Shown: positions 36,035 to 47,597 of the stretch, one piece after another | Position numbering within the stretch: position 1 is the stretch's first letter | Layout of the letters: the number at the start of each line of letters is the position of its first letter | Assembly (NCBI GenBank): GCA_905250025.1 | Contig: CAJNOJ010000254.1 | Location: forward strand, 1 to 64,000 | From: Adineta ricciae | Lineage: Eukaryota > Rotifera > Eurotatoria > Adinetida > Adinetidae | Reading direction: 5' to 3' | Length of the DNA stretch: 64,000 nt | Notes under the pieces: generated by a model | What the model saw: the letters and a program-made list of their open reading frames with translations, nothing else | Database searches by the model: none | What the model was told of the DNA's origin: nothing | Program-made: the position numbers and the translations under genes

Positions 36035-37083
36035 TCATTCCCATCCACTGTCGGCAGCAATCGATCTTGAAGTTTGAGGATGAATTCTGTTTGGTTCAGC
36101 AGTGCATAAATTTTTCAATGCTAACCAACATTTCTTAACAAAGAAGTGCTTCACTTGTCGACGATATCGTGATGAAGATGCAAAAAATATGTAAAAACTC
36201 ATCTAAAAAATTTTTCCTAATTCTCTATAAAGTATGATAATGAATATCTTACAGTATAATTCAGATTTACCAGCGTTACCGTAATTGTATATAATAGACG
36301 ATCGATCGCATATGGATACATATTAGCTTGACTAACACTGACATTCAGTGCATAAATACGATAGATAGTGTAAGGAGCTAAAGACAGAACGAAACAAATA
36401 ACTCGTGCGAAAACCATTGCCGTTAACTGTCGGTCCAGTCGACGACGTTCAGCACCCATGTCACGTCGAATTAAACGGCGAACATTTCGATAAGCAAGGA
36501 GAGCATATCCAGACGACGCGACTATCGGTAAGAACCCATGTAGAAATGGATAATAAAAATATAAATAATAAGAATTTAACCTCGAGTTATTCATAATACA
36601 ACCACTGGGAGGGGCAATCTGATAAAAGATTCCATAGGGTACACTATGTAATGAACAAATAATAATGGCGATAATTGTTAGGCAGTGTGCCAGTCGAAGT
36701 GAACTCATTTGTCGAATGATCAATAGAGGATTTGTAGAGAGAAATTGATCTAATGCCGCAAAACATACCATGGATGTTGAAAGTAATCGAAATACTTGAG
36801 GAATCATGGCTTTTACTTTACACCAACCAATTAAAACATTTTCAGGATCGAATCCATTGACAATTGGTATAAGATACATAATGAAAAGAAAGGTTATCTG
36901 ACATGTATTGACAACAGATTCAAAGATGAGATAGAATGCACATTGATTTACTCGAAAGAGTTTCAAAGATGTTAAAACACATATGTTGATAAGATTTCCA
37001 ATTCCACCAAAAACAAAAATTACGGAAACAAAGTACAATGAGAAGTTCTTCGTCAAGAAAAGAATGTCTTCGGCGACACCCAT
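36035..37083 (-). CDS. Rhodopsin-like receptor, bdelloid DQY/DQF family
   Basis: Exons complement(join(36035..36202,36253..37083)), 50-bp intron after TM7, 332 aa. Seven membrane segments are visible. Family marks: GGIGNLINI in TM1, LFRVNQCAFYL after it, WCK before TM3, ALDQFLSTN at the TM3 end in place of the canonical E/DRY, YRNVRRLIRR at the TM5/6 loop, RRRLDRQLTAMV entering TM6, and a basic C-terminal tail (SRYRRQVKHFF). It is the only family member on the minus strand and is ~12 kb from the main array. Ligand unknown; chemosensory or peptide receptor are plausible. Confidence 0.88.
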
Positions 37084-38133
37084 ACTAGCTTCGAAGGAAT
37101 ATATGAACTAATGAGAATTTCTTCAAGTTTTCTCACGTCTTTGCCTTACTACTTTGTCTGCTGTTGATGCTTCATTATGTCATGATTTGATATAAAATAG
37201 AATAGAAATTGTTCATCACGTACTGCGACATATTGCTTTGATTTATTTAAACAAGTACAAAAAAACATAATTAACAAAGATATAATTGACAAACAGCATT
37301 ACACTCATTTCCTTGAGGAGACTCATTGTTGAATGTGTAAGTGGTCGAAGAAAATGAGTTGTGTAGAAATCGTTAACTCGATTCAAGTATTTTAAACTTT
37401 TATTCGACTTCTAAATCTATTAGTTTAGCATTCCGATACTGAAACTTTGAACTACAAAGCTTGTTAAGGTGCTATTTGAAAGTTTGAAAACCAGAAGTTG
37501 CAGGACTATGGTTTGTCTGTCCAGCTGTCAGATATTTCATCTTATCTCTGTGACCTGTACCCTACAACGCCCTCCCCTTCGCCCTCATTTTCTTCTGTTG
37601 CTTACAACACGCTCACTCTCAAGAAATTTTTGCTTTGTTAATGTGATTCTATGTGTGCCAAATATGTACTATTGATTGCAGTAAAACATGACTATAAGCA
37701 TTTCGAATGACATAAAATATCTAGTTATCTGTTTTTGTATGTTTACTCACTCTTCTTTATCTACTCGTATATTAATAGACAATCTTTTCTAGGCTGATTT
37801 CGTGTATGTTAGTCAGACTGTTAGTAAAATCAGATTCTGTATTACATTTTCATTTTTTTCTTTCCTGTGAGACAATGTAAAACTGTAATATTTCTTTGAT
37901 TTTCACCATTCTAACTCGAACTCGGTAGAATATAAGACAAAGAGAAAAAAATTGTTGTTACAGGCCTGAATTCTTTTCTTTTGCGTTCTGTTAGTTGCCG
38001 TTTCTAACTTTTAAACCACATGGTCATACTTCTGTGCAGCAGAAGAAAAAAAATGGCACTCTCAACTTCTTTTTTTTTGGATACCCAAATAATCAAACAG
38101 AACTACTTGTCTATTTGAAGATAATATATAAAA
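37084..38133. other. Intergenic, nothing recognised
   Basis: Region between two divergently transcribed genes (receptor, minus; glycosidase-like, plus). It holds both 5' flanks; no motif stands out. Confidence 0.4.
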
Positions 38134-39324
38134 ATGTCTTTTCATTTTATGATCACGACTTTCATCTTACAATGCATAATATTAATCGAAAGTAAGCTTG
38201 ATCCATGTCCAATATCATGGCGATTACCTTGTCCACTTCCTCCATGGTCACCGACATACAATATGCAATTATCGACTCAATATTATTTCTATTCAAGTGA
38301 AGGATTTTATGATAATGCCACTGTTGCATTTGCTGCTTTACACGGTGTTGTTGGAATTGATTGGGCTAATCATTATGGCTTACCAATGCACCGAGAAGAA
38401 ACTTTAGCTCAACAAGCAGCAATTATCAAAAATGTTAATCCTCAAACACGCGTTTTTGTGTATCGCCAATCCGAATTAGCATTGAATATATTCGATAACG
38501 GTGCGAAAGTCATGTATGATCCTTCGAAAACGAACTGGTTCGTTTTATTTCCAAATGGAACTATTTATAATGATTCAACTAAAGTTGGCAACTATCGCAT
38601 GGATCAATTCTGCTGGGATCATCGAAATCCAGATGTCCAAGATTATTTTGTCAATTCTTATGTCGCCAGTGCGTTCAATCAATCTGTTGTCGATGGAATC
38701 TTTTATGATGATGATGGAGGTATTTGGGATGAACGACAAAATTATCCAAATTACACTGAAGAATATCGCAAATCGGTCGATGCAGCACAACAAGTATCTC
38801 TAAATCGAGCTTGGGAACTTGGTCTTAAATACAAGAAACATGCTTGGCAAGCATGGTTAAGTCCTACTATTCCAACGAGTGACGATAAACCAGCTGTTTG
38901 TGCGGAGAAAATGAGAACGGCAATGTCAATGAAAAATGTTCCTGTTACTTTCCCCGCTATGTACAATGGTGCGTGTGATCATCCATGGGAAGAGTGTAAA
39001 GATCTCAAACAACAATTAGCAGCATTTCTTATTGCTCGTGGGGATTACTGGTTATTTTTCACGCCTAATACATGGTGGAAAGAAGGATTTGAAGCTGATT
39101 ATGGTGAACCGTTAGAAGATGCCTCGGAACCATTTGCGAACTTCTTCGTACGAAAGTGGAGTAATTGCTTTGTTTATCTAGATTGTAATAATTTCGTTTC
39201 GGATGTTATTTTTCATTCGAAGAACGAAGAGAAATTTGTACGAGAAAATGGTTCAACTGTTTTTAAATATTTTCTTTATTTCTATCACATGTTTTGTCGA
39301 GTTTGTCGCTTATTTTCCTTTTAA
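38134..39324 (+). CDS. Secreted glycoside-hydrolase-like protein
   Basis: One exon, 396 aa. Residues ~6-20 are hydrophobic (MITTFILQCIILIES), a signal peptide. The body looks like a TIM-barrel glycosidase-like protein: GVVGIDWANHYG, a strand with VFVYRQSEL, DQFCWDHRNPDVQDYF, and the acidic strand end VDGIFYDDDGG that would carry catalytic aspartates, then WQAWLSP and DYWLFFTPN. Several NxT/S sites suggest glycosylation. I cannot name the CAZy family. The C-terminal ~25 residues are hydrophobic and may not be native sequence if a terminal intron was missed, since this end overlaps the opposite gene's 3' end. Confidence 0.75.
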   Translation: MSFHFMITTFILQCIILIESKLDPCPISWRLPCPLPPWSPTYNMQLSTQYYFYSSEGFYDNATVAFAALHGVVGIDWANHYGLPMHREETLAQQAAIIKNVNPQTRVFVYRQSELALNIFDNGAKVMYDPSKTNWFVLFPNGTIYNDSTKVGNYRMDQFCWDHRNPDVQDYFVNSYVASAFNQSVVDGIFYDDDGGIWDERQNYPNYTEEYRKSVDAAQQVSLNRAWELGLKYKKHAWQAWLSPTIPTSDDKPAVCAEKMRTAMSMKNVPVTFPAMYNGACDHPWEECKDLKQQLAAFLIARGDYWLFFTPNTWWKEGFEADYGEPLEDASEPFANFFVRKWSNCFVYLDCNNFVSDVIFHSKNEEKFVRENGSTVFKYFLYFYHMFCRVCRLFSF

Positions 39325-41573
39325 TCAAATCATATTTCGCTTTGCTTCTTCTTCTTCTTTTTCGTTCCATACAAATACGTGTATCAAATTGAATAAGAAA
39401 TTGCTGAATATACATGTGCAGTGAACTAACATTCGTTGTTGATGAATGACCATTAAGAGAATCGAGCATGTCGAGTAAATCTTGAGCAAGTGCAAGATTT
39501 GAATCGAATTTATCTGCAATCGTTGATAGAGACGAAGTTTTCGAACGATAATCGTGTTCATGGTAGTTGTTATTGTAATTCAAAATTGAAGTTGTTTTCC
39601 TTCGTTCGTGATCTAATTGAACGAAGTGACAAAATATTGACAGATACTTTCGCAGTAGAGAGATTTACTTGAAATGGATTTAAGCATCACTCGTTTACCG
39701 ACAATACTTCGATTCGATCGTATGTGCGCTGTTTGTTTCGCGTAAATCGAATCGATGCTATTTGATTTTCTTAGTAAAATAGGGATTTGCAGTTGATGTG
39801 AATTCAATAGTGGTTCTAGTAGTTGACAGTTGATTGTTGGCGTGATGAATTCGTCTTCATCATGGGATAATGATGTAGTATTATGTAAAAAAAGACTATT
39901 CATTTCGGTAATTGAACTCTTTAGTGTATTTTCTTCGTCAATATTGGATTTATTCACAGATCTGCTCGTGTGTAAGGAATCTGATGGGAGTATTTCAAGT
40001 TTTCCTATGTCAATTCCAAACTGTTCTGTGTGATCATCATATTTCGAACTGTTCATTGTTGTTATTTGAAAATCAGGTGTAAACTCAGTACTTGCCTCTA
40101 GAAATGTATTTGAAGACTCAAGTTCGACAAACTTCAGCAAAGGTTTCATTTTGTTTTTTGGTAATGACGATGATTGGTGGAGATGATGGATGAAAGTCTC
40201 CGAAAATGAAGTTATTCTGGGATGAGAAATGGAATAACGTTGAAGGCGGTGAACAAATGTATCGGATAGAGCGTAGTGAAGATGATGTGAGGGTAAATGT
40301 ATGGTTACTAGTAGAAATAGATAAGAGATGAAGAAAGATTTGTTAGATTTTGGTTACCGCTAGTTGATATCAATTCTATATGTGACGATGGCTCGTGTAT
40401 AGAAGTTGAATGTTGATTATTAGATGAATTTTTTCGTTCAAAATCTGTTTGAGTTTCGATCGTGGCGGTTTGAAAGGTTACATCTGTCGATGTGATTTTA
40501 TCAGCAGTTTGTTTTTCGTGTTGAGGCATGGCTAAATAAGTTAATAGAAGTGCTAGTTGAGTTGTAAGTCTGGTTTGAAGAGGAGTGATGTCTCGTTGGT
40601 TCAATTGAAATTGTAGTAGTTTTCGAATGAGAATACATAATTCGTCGATAGATTCAACAAATGAACAGATTTTTTTCGGTAATCGATCAATCATTATCAG
40701 TTCTGTTATATCTGGAGTATCGTCATCAAATATCATCAAAGGTGTTTTATTCATATCATCGTTAGCGAAGACGAGAGGATTATTACTCACATTTGGAAAC
40801 AATGACGATAAAAGAATATCATTGAGTATACTCGATGGAATCTTAGACATAGGTTGAAATTCTTCGATATGTTCACTTTGAGATTTGATGTTCTCGTTCA
40901 ACGACTGATTACTTTCAGAATCAATTACTATATTTTCTATTGAATAAGTTTTTCGTTCATCTGAATCAGGTAAATGACTTTGTGATTCTATAGATGAAAC
41001 AAAACTATTTGATCTTTCAGAAGGGTTCATTTCTCTTTTGTTTCTCGATGGTGATAACATGACAGGTTGCTGTAAATGTTCTCGTTGAACATGATTATAA
41101 TATGATGCTGTCCTATTGTCGTGAAAATTATTCCACGTAGACGTACGGGTTAATGTTTTCTATAGAAAAATAGTGTTGATCAACAAAAAAATTTCATTTT
41201 AACAACTAACAGATAATCGCAGTCCACGATCATCATTGATTTTCAATTGATGAATTGTATCAAATACTTTGCGTGCAGATTTCTTAGTCTGTTTATCTCC
41301 ATCTGCCTTGTCCGATGAGTCTTTTTTCATATAAATTTCTACTTGATGATTCGGAGGTTCTCTCGACATAATTCTCGTTGATTTGATTTCTTCACTTTTC
41401 CAATCGTACTTTGTTGGTAGTGAATTGAATGCATTTGTGTTTCGACACCTTTTTCTCTTTTTCTTTTGATCATATGATAAGATTTGCGGTTGAGGATAAG
41501 TAAGAAGAAATTCATTGGACAAACAACAATACAATTCCAAGTATTTGGACTGTCGATGACGACGATGAGACAT
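39263..41573 (-). CDS. Long disordered protein, unknown
   Basis: Four exons, complement(join(39263..39612,39669..40307,40358..41159,41211..41573)), 717 aa, phases all consistent. The sequence is Ser/Asn/Asp-rich with little hydrophobic core. The start region is basic (SHRRHRQSKY, KKKRKRCR), suggesting a nuclear signal. A possible helical segment reads FVESIDELCILIRKLLQFQ near residue 250, and the C-terminus is strongly basic (ERKRRRRSKAKYD). No family was recognised. An in-frame ATG at 41603 is an alternative start. Its last 62 coding bases overlap the 3' end of the glycosidase-like gene on the other strand, so one of the two ends may be spliced differently. Confidence 0.65.
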
Positions 41574-42018
41574 TTTATCAATCGGATAAGACGAAAAGCA
41601 CACTCACCAACGTCGATATACCTTAGAATTGAAAAGAAGATTTGGTTTATTTGGAAAAATATACATTGATACACACAAGTAAAACTAGGCGCCAATTCTC
41701 TTGTTGAAAATTTGTTCACATCAAGGCAATAAGATTGATATTTAGTCAATGTTGAATTTCGAACAGGTTAGGTACACTTTTAACACAATTCTCTATCTTT
41801 TCATTCACTCACTCCTTTCTTCTCTTTTTGTGTCCTATGTCTCGTGCATTGATACCATATTGGTAAGAATAGACACAAATCTTCCAATCCTTGGGTAAAT
41901 AGATGGTCAATTATCCTTCACTTTTTCTTCTTTTCGTTCCTTCGTCTTTTTTTTTCGACATATGATATACACGTACATACTCATTATACTTTACTAAACT
42001 CCAACGACATCACGAACA

Positions 42019-42851
42019 ATGCGATCGATCTACTCTTGTTTTGTACTCTTGAGTAGTCTTTTCGTCAGTACCATAACGACTGATTCTGAGCATCTCAGAG
42101 GTGATCTTTCCTTTCTCCTTCTCTTATTAATTTTCAGGAGAGATTTGTTTTGTTAGAGATGCGTTTCAAGTTTTGGCTTCAACCTGGTTCAGAAGAATGT
42201 TATCACGAATCGTTAGACAATGGAACAAGTCTTTATTTCATGTACGAAATTTTAAACGCACATGATCATGATAGCACTATCGTTGCATATTTTCGTAACG
42301 CAATTAACGGAAGTATAATCTCAGTTTCAACGACACCACAACGAGGCCATTTAGAAATAATTGCCAATGATACAAGTAAGATTGATCTTTTCTTTGTAAT
42401 AGCTCCCATTGATTTAGTTATATAGCTGTGATTGATATTTGTATGACACACGCGAAGACGGATACTTATGTGAAATACATGTCGGTATTCTTTCATGTTT
42501 ATCATATTGGAAAAATCTTAGAAAGTATTAAAGAAGTCGAACATTTCGATAATTCGTCAATCAATGCTCATGTAACTTCTCGTTTTAATCTTTCTTTACT
42601 CGCATACGATGAACATTTCTCGTATTTAGAATGCCTTAGATTCAATTAGTCATCATATTCTTGTTTCACGTGAACGACAAATGGAAATGGAAATGCTTAA
42701 TCAAAAGGATCTCTATCTCCTTGAACAAAATCTCGCCTGGGTCAATCGATGGGCAATGATTCACATCTTCCTAATAATTAGTTGTAGTCTTTTTCAAACA
42801 TATTTCATTCGACGTTTATTCCAGACATCCGCTCATCGAATTCGAAAATAA
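42019..42851 (+). CDS. TMED: p24/TMED cargo receptor
   Basis: Exons 42019..42100, 42157..42375, 42426..42571 and 42630..42851, 222 aa, the normal p24 size. Signal peptide 1-20 (SIYSCFVLLSSLFVSTI), then a GOLD domain with the conserved cysteine pair (EECYHESL and IDICMTH), a coiled-coil stem (SRERQMEMEMLNQKDL) and a C-terminal membrane helix (WAMIHIFLIISCSLFQTYFI). The short cytosolic tail starts RRLFQTS and ends in basic residues, but a canonical KKxx is not evident. p24 proteins cycle between ER and Golgi in COPII/COPI vesicles. It converges on the homeobox gene with a 106-bp gap. Confidence 0.92.
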
Positions 42852-42957
42852 ACTAATCTTAAACGTAAAGTTCGAATAGAGAAGCGCATCGTTGTTGTAT
42901 AGTTTATTTTGCAACAAATAAGAAGGACATGAAAATGATGAGAAAAGAAAAAAATGT

Positions 42958-44018
42958 TTAGCTTGGACTCATTGTAGCTGATGATGAAGGTGAATCCGTA
43001 GTATCGAAAGGCTCATCTTTAATAACCATTGATGTTGAAGAATCATCCGAAGGTAGTTTTTTGTTTCGTTTCCATTTCATTCGACGATTTTGAAACCTAA
43101 ATGTTTTCGAGAAAAGTATATGTGAGGAGAAGTTTCTTTGTATTGGTCTTTACCAGATTTTAATTTGAGTTTCACTTAGCATTAATGATGTGGCTACTTC
43201 GAACCGCTAGAAACGAGAAAATTCGAATGAAAACGAAATGAAAATCGAATTCTATTTACTTTTGGTTTCGAGAGATATTTATTCTCTCGAAATTGTTTTT
43301 CCAATTCAAGTAGCTGTTGTGAAGTGAATGCTGTCCGCGGTCGACGAGATTTGCCGTAATATGAGATTGGTGAACCTACAACAAGAAGATTTCCGACGGT
43401 GTTATTTCCTTCTTTCATCATTTCTCAGATGCATCTGATCATCACATCAATATCTCGATCATAGTAATAAGTTGAACAAATATATCTTGGGCGCTCAATT
43501 GACTTTTGATCATGTGTGTCAACAATTATACAGACTTCCTCTTTCTCGCGTCTGATCATCGACAACGAAAGCAATAAAAAAAAATGAGAAAACGAGCAAT
43601 GTGTGAAAACTCGCGTCTTATCGTAATCAATAAGCAATTAATGAACTCGATGTCTAAGTGAGGAAGAGAACAAGAAGGGAAAATGAGGAGTTTTCAGTCG
43701 ATGATCATTACCTTGATAAGATGTCGAACTAAGTTTGTGTAGAGAATAAAAATCTGTTGATGAGGGTGATGATGCTTCAAGAGGAAACGATCGAATTAAA
43801 TTAGTTTTGTTCTGATGTTGATCGTTCAATCGAACAGCGAGTGCAGCATTTTTGCAGAAAATGTTGTATAAATGTTGAACACTATTGTTCAAGAGAAATT
43901 GTTGATGCTGTCGTTGTTCATCAATGCTGTTTGTGTTGCTATCATTGTCTTCTTTGTCATGTTTTGGATTTTCATCACCGAGAATCGAAGCAATAGAAAA
44001 TGTTGTCATGATTTTCAC
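42958..44018 (-). CDS. MNX: MNX-class homeobox protein
   Basis: Exons complement(join(42958..43096,43154..43206,43260..43375,43712..44018)), 204 aa. The homeodomain, about residues 112-171, reads [37 protein letters not shown] and [13 protein letters not shown], matching MNX1/HB9/exex almost residue for residue; K/R positions of helix 3 are intact. An N-terminal FSIASILG motif resembles the engrailed-homology-1 repressor motif. The C-terminus is Ser-rich with a KDEP sumoylation-like site. MNX proteins specify motor neurons and endodermal derivatives in animals. Two introns interrupt the homeodomain. The 336-bp intron 1 is long for this window. The second ATG (44009) could also be used. Confidence 0.93.
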
Positions 44019-44486
44019 TTATCCGTTCAAGAGCATAAATGATTCTAATACAGGAAACTAACTGTTGAGAAATCTAGTCGGAGAAAGAGAGACAGAGAGA
44101 CAGAGAGAGAAAAATGATCGATCAATCAAAATTATCATCATCATCGTTTAATTCTTTTCCAGTTGTTCTCTCTGCGTTCTTCAGTCAACAATTGACGCAA
44201 GCAAGAAAAAAGACAGAGAGAGAGATAACACCTCGCTCGCTCTCTCTCTTTCTAATAAAATCCAATTGAACACGATTATCTGTCGTTTGAGCTAAACGAG
44301 AATTGTGTTTATGTATATATTTGCTCTCCCATCATCGTTTATTAATTGACGGATATTAAAATATGTCAAACGCAAGCTGTCCACCACTATGACTAACACG
44401 AACATGACAAATCATGATCAAAAGACAGAAAAAGAGAAATAACTCTCAAGTTAGTGNAGAAATCAACTATTTCAAGCAAAACGACA
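44019..44486. repeat. Intergenic with GA/CT microsatellites
   Basis: Upstream of the homeobox gene. It contains GAGA/CAGAGAGA runs near 44085-44112 and 44212-44222, and a CTCGCTCGCTCTCTCTCTTTC tract near 44231-44251. Such tracts may bind GAGA-type factors, but this is not shown. One ambiguous base lies at 44457. Confidence 0.6.
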
Positions 44487-45132
44487 ATGGATCACATAGA
44501 AGAAAATCAAGCTGATACACCAATGTTTATTTTCAATCCATCGTCGCTCGATTATGATGATGAAGAGTTTCGAGCTGGATATCCATTTGATTTAGATAAA
44601 TTAGATGACCCGGACGGTTGGAAATATATAATCGAAAAAAAGAAATTATGATTAGTTGCTCTTCTCATTTAGAATTACCGGAAGAAAAGTCAACACAAGA
44701 TGACTTGTCATCAACGAATGATGATAATGATGACGATGACAGCAATCTTGATCAGGCAGCTGCTTTATTGAATAGTAAATAGTATTGAGCTTAGATTGGC
44801 TTGTTTTCTTACACCTATTATCATGTTTGGTAGATGACTACAACAAAGAAAAAAAGAATGGTCAGGAAAAAAAGCAATGCTCGGCATGTAAACAAGTAAG
44901 AAGTTGATTTTGTTATTTTAAATATCCAACTCTCATTGTGTAATATGAATCGAAGGAAGTTGAAAAAAAGTCATCGAAAAATGCCGATCATGATATTAGC
45001 TGCGGTGCAGGAGCAAATCAGAATGTGAATATGACACGTCATGAAGAAAAAAATCAACCTGATAATCGTCGTGTCACACGATCCAATCAAATGAAAGACA
45101 AGCAAGTCAACGAACAACGTTTAACAAAATAA
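44487..45132 (+). CDS. Small charged protein, unknown
   Basis: Proposed exons 44487..44616, 44673..44774, 44834..44895 and 44956..45132 give 156 aa with consistent phases. It is acidic in the first half (YDDEEFRAGYPFDLDKLDD; a run of Asp/Asn near residue 65) and basic toward the end (RRVTRSNQMKDKQ). A CSACKQ pair and a later single Cys do not make a zinc motif. No family was recognised. An intrinsically disordered nuclear protein is the most that can be said. The GTTGG donor of intron 1 is non-consensus, so the exon 1 boundary is uncertain. Confidence 0.55.
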
Positions 45133-45420
45133 GACAATACAATTCTATCGTTGAACATCGTTCATGAAAAACAGATTGATTATATTTAATCACATTATAT
45201 TTAATCACATTATATCACCTTTTAATCATCAAAAAATTGTTTTTTCAGTTTCTTCTTTTCATTATTGTCATTTTATTAACCACATTTTATGCATGTACTA
45301 ACATAATATAGCACATATCCTCGAAAAATCGAGTTAGAGCATTTCTCTTTCGTTCCAATGAAATATAAACAATATGTGAAAAAATGTATCCTGTCTGCCA
45401 AAGATGCAGTTCAAAAGATA
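45133..45420. other. Intergenic
   Basis: AT-rich flank with a short duplication of TTATATTTAATCACA near 45180-45210. Nothing else recognised. Confidence 0.4.
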
Positions 45421-45950
45421 ACTAGACGGCATTCATGCTTCGCCTAAATGCAGAATACGGTGCGACGAGTTTTGGGGAAGATAGGAGGAAGTGTATGCTA
45501 TTGAACATTTATTTTCCAGTTAGTGTACAAGTCGATAGTTCCTGAGATCGTTGGAAATATTTTTCGGCTAATACAGAGAGCTTTTTATAGGAGAAAATTT
45601 AATAAAAGATTCGCGTAAAACCTTGTATAATGATGTCGCTGCATTAAACCATCGTTTTATCAACTAATCATAAAATACAAGCAAACTATCCTTTTGGCGC
45701 CTATACTCCGATTTTAATTATCTTAACAATGTAAAATGCATGTGCCATGATTTACCGCTACGTCCATGTTTTATTTTGGGCAAACTAATGGTAAAAGTGG
45801 AATTCGAATTAAAAAATGAGCATCTACATAGTCATAGCTCCTTAACAGCCTTTGTTCGGAAGGCTAACGACGCTCCGTTCTCTAGATCATCGAGCCGCTT
45901 AAAATGGACTTTGGACGCCTTGTCCAGAAAGAGAAAAGATAATAATAATA
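45421..45950 (+). repeat. ACTAGACGG repeat, older copy
   Basis: Starts ACTAGACGGCATTCATGCTTCG and aligns in order with the next copy: AATACGGTGCG near 45453, a TCAACTAATCA block near 45660, GTTTTATTTTGGGCAAAC near 45766, GACGCTCC and AAAATGGACTTTGGA near 45900. It is clearly diverged from the other two copies. Non-coding. It abuts the next copy directly, forming a head-to-tail pair. Confidence 0.7.
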
Positions 45951-46632
45951 ACTAGACGGGCTGTCAGGCTTCGCCCGACCGCGAAATACGGTGCGCGGAA
46001 TTTCGACGATACCTTCATTCTATTTAGATGAATGAATAGTTTATTTCTGCAACCATGTAGTTTGAAGTTAGAACTTTTCTAGTTGACATAGTTCAAAATG
46101 AATTGCTCACTAGGACTGTATTTAATGATAGCAAATTTGAATTGACAGAAGTCATAAAGAAAGTACTCAAATCGAAGCCTCTATGAACTAAAATCTAGAG
46201 AGACATGAGGTCGGCGCATTCATTAATTGTTTTTTCAACTAATCAGAGCACACTTTTGACAAATCTTTTTCGCGCCTACTCGCCTTTTAATTATCTCCAC
46301 TGCTTGAAAGATGTTCGCCACAGTTTACCACCGAGTCCGTGTTTTATTTTGGGCAAACGACATCAGTTTATGAAATTCTGAGAAAAAATATCTCATCTTC
46401 ATCTAGCTAACTGCTCGACAGTGTTTATCCTACAGTCCAGCGACGCTCCGATCTCTAGATCACCGCGTCACTAAAAATGGACTTTGGATGGTTGTCTAGA
46501 AAGAAACATAATAATAATAAAAAGACGCGAAGAAACTCAAGAATACGATGCTAGCGCACCGTATTAAAAAGACGCAAAAAGACGCGAAGAAACTCAATAA
46601 TACGATGCTCCTTAAGGTCGCACCGTATTAAT
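45951..46632 (+). repeat. ACTAGACGG repeat, second copy
   Basis: About 95% identical by eye to 58684-59294. Begins ACTAGACGGGCTGTCAGG; contains AATACGGTGCGC near the left end and its reverse complement (GCACCGTATT) at the right end. The right end is doubled: two sub-copies of a GACGCGAAGAAACTCAA ... CACCGTATT unit (about 46523-46566 and 46580-46630). No ORF for a transposase; a non-autonomous element. Confidence 0.75.
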
Positions 46633-46940
46633 CAGATGATCATAACTGCTTTTGTATAATTGATTTCACAACAATTCGAAGCCAAATACATAATATGTGA
46701 AGCAATATAGTAATTCTATGTGTTGTAGCCTAAAGTAGCTCACGTACATGAATCAGACATGTTGATTTGTTCTGATATGCACATGAAAAGATATGACATA
46801 ATTATCAAAAGATGTACATATATAAAGAGAAAGAAAAGAAATCAATTACTTCATTCTTCGCAGCTTGCTAATCTTTTTTACATTTTTCATCAGTTCCTTT
46901 CACCAATAGAGTGAAGATTTTCAAAAATAGTTCAAAAGTA

Positions 46941-47597
46941 ATGGCTGGTAATAACAACCATATGCAAGGGTACATCAATAAGATGATTGCAAACAATACC
47001 GAACAACATGGTGTACCTTCGGACGAGAATCGATATCATATAGTGCCTATGCGAGTGACCGACGTTGATGATGCTCATGGAAGTACAGGTGCTCTTTACC
47101 TGATCGGATTTTGGAATGGTCAAGCAATCTACAGAACTACTCATACAGTAGCTCATCGTAAGAAAAATATCTGTACCCGATCAATTTCAATCTTTCTGTA
47201 TAGACATGGAAGGCAATCAGCTTGGTCAATATGAAATACATTGGCCGCCAGTATTTCCCGACGTTTGGGTACCGGAATGCGAAGTTCTTCAAATCGACAT
47301 CAGCATTCGTGACTGGGTATTTAGAAAATTCTAATGAAATATATACACAGGAGTGTATTTAATTCATTATAGTTCGCATCGGTCATATCACTTCCAACGG
47401 ATGATAATGATGATGACCTTGATGAAATAGAAGAACAGGACGAATACGTCGAATACGACGACGGCGACGAAGAAGAACAAGAACAAGAAGAATATGAGGG
47501 CGATGATGACCGCTATCGCGTATACGGCTATGAAGNTGTCGAAAGAGAAGTGTGTGTAAAATTCGACATGCCTGATCAATGTTTGATTCGCATATAA
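46941..47597 (+). CDS. Unknown protein with acidic C-terminus
   Basis: Exons 46941..47157, 47204..47316 and 47373..47597 give 184 aa; an in-frame ATG at 46911 is an alternative start. The first ~115 residues form an ordinary folded-looking domain (VPMRVTDVDD, GALYLIGFWNGQAIYRT, YEIHWPPVFPDVW, VLQIDISIRDW). After the last intron comes a long Asp/Glu-rich run (about residues 120-155) and a short C-terminal end, VCVKFDMPDQCL. No family recognised. One ambiguous base (47536) falls in the coding region. Confidence 0.6.

Noticed and set aside
39397-39423. 27-bp intron near the 3' end of the disordered-protein gene
   Set aside because: Its donor and acceptor are in frame, but 27 bp is shorter than any other intron here (46 bp or more), so the exon was kept whole.
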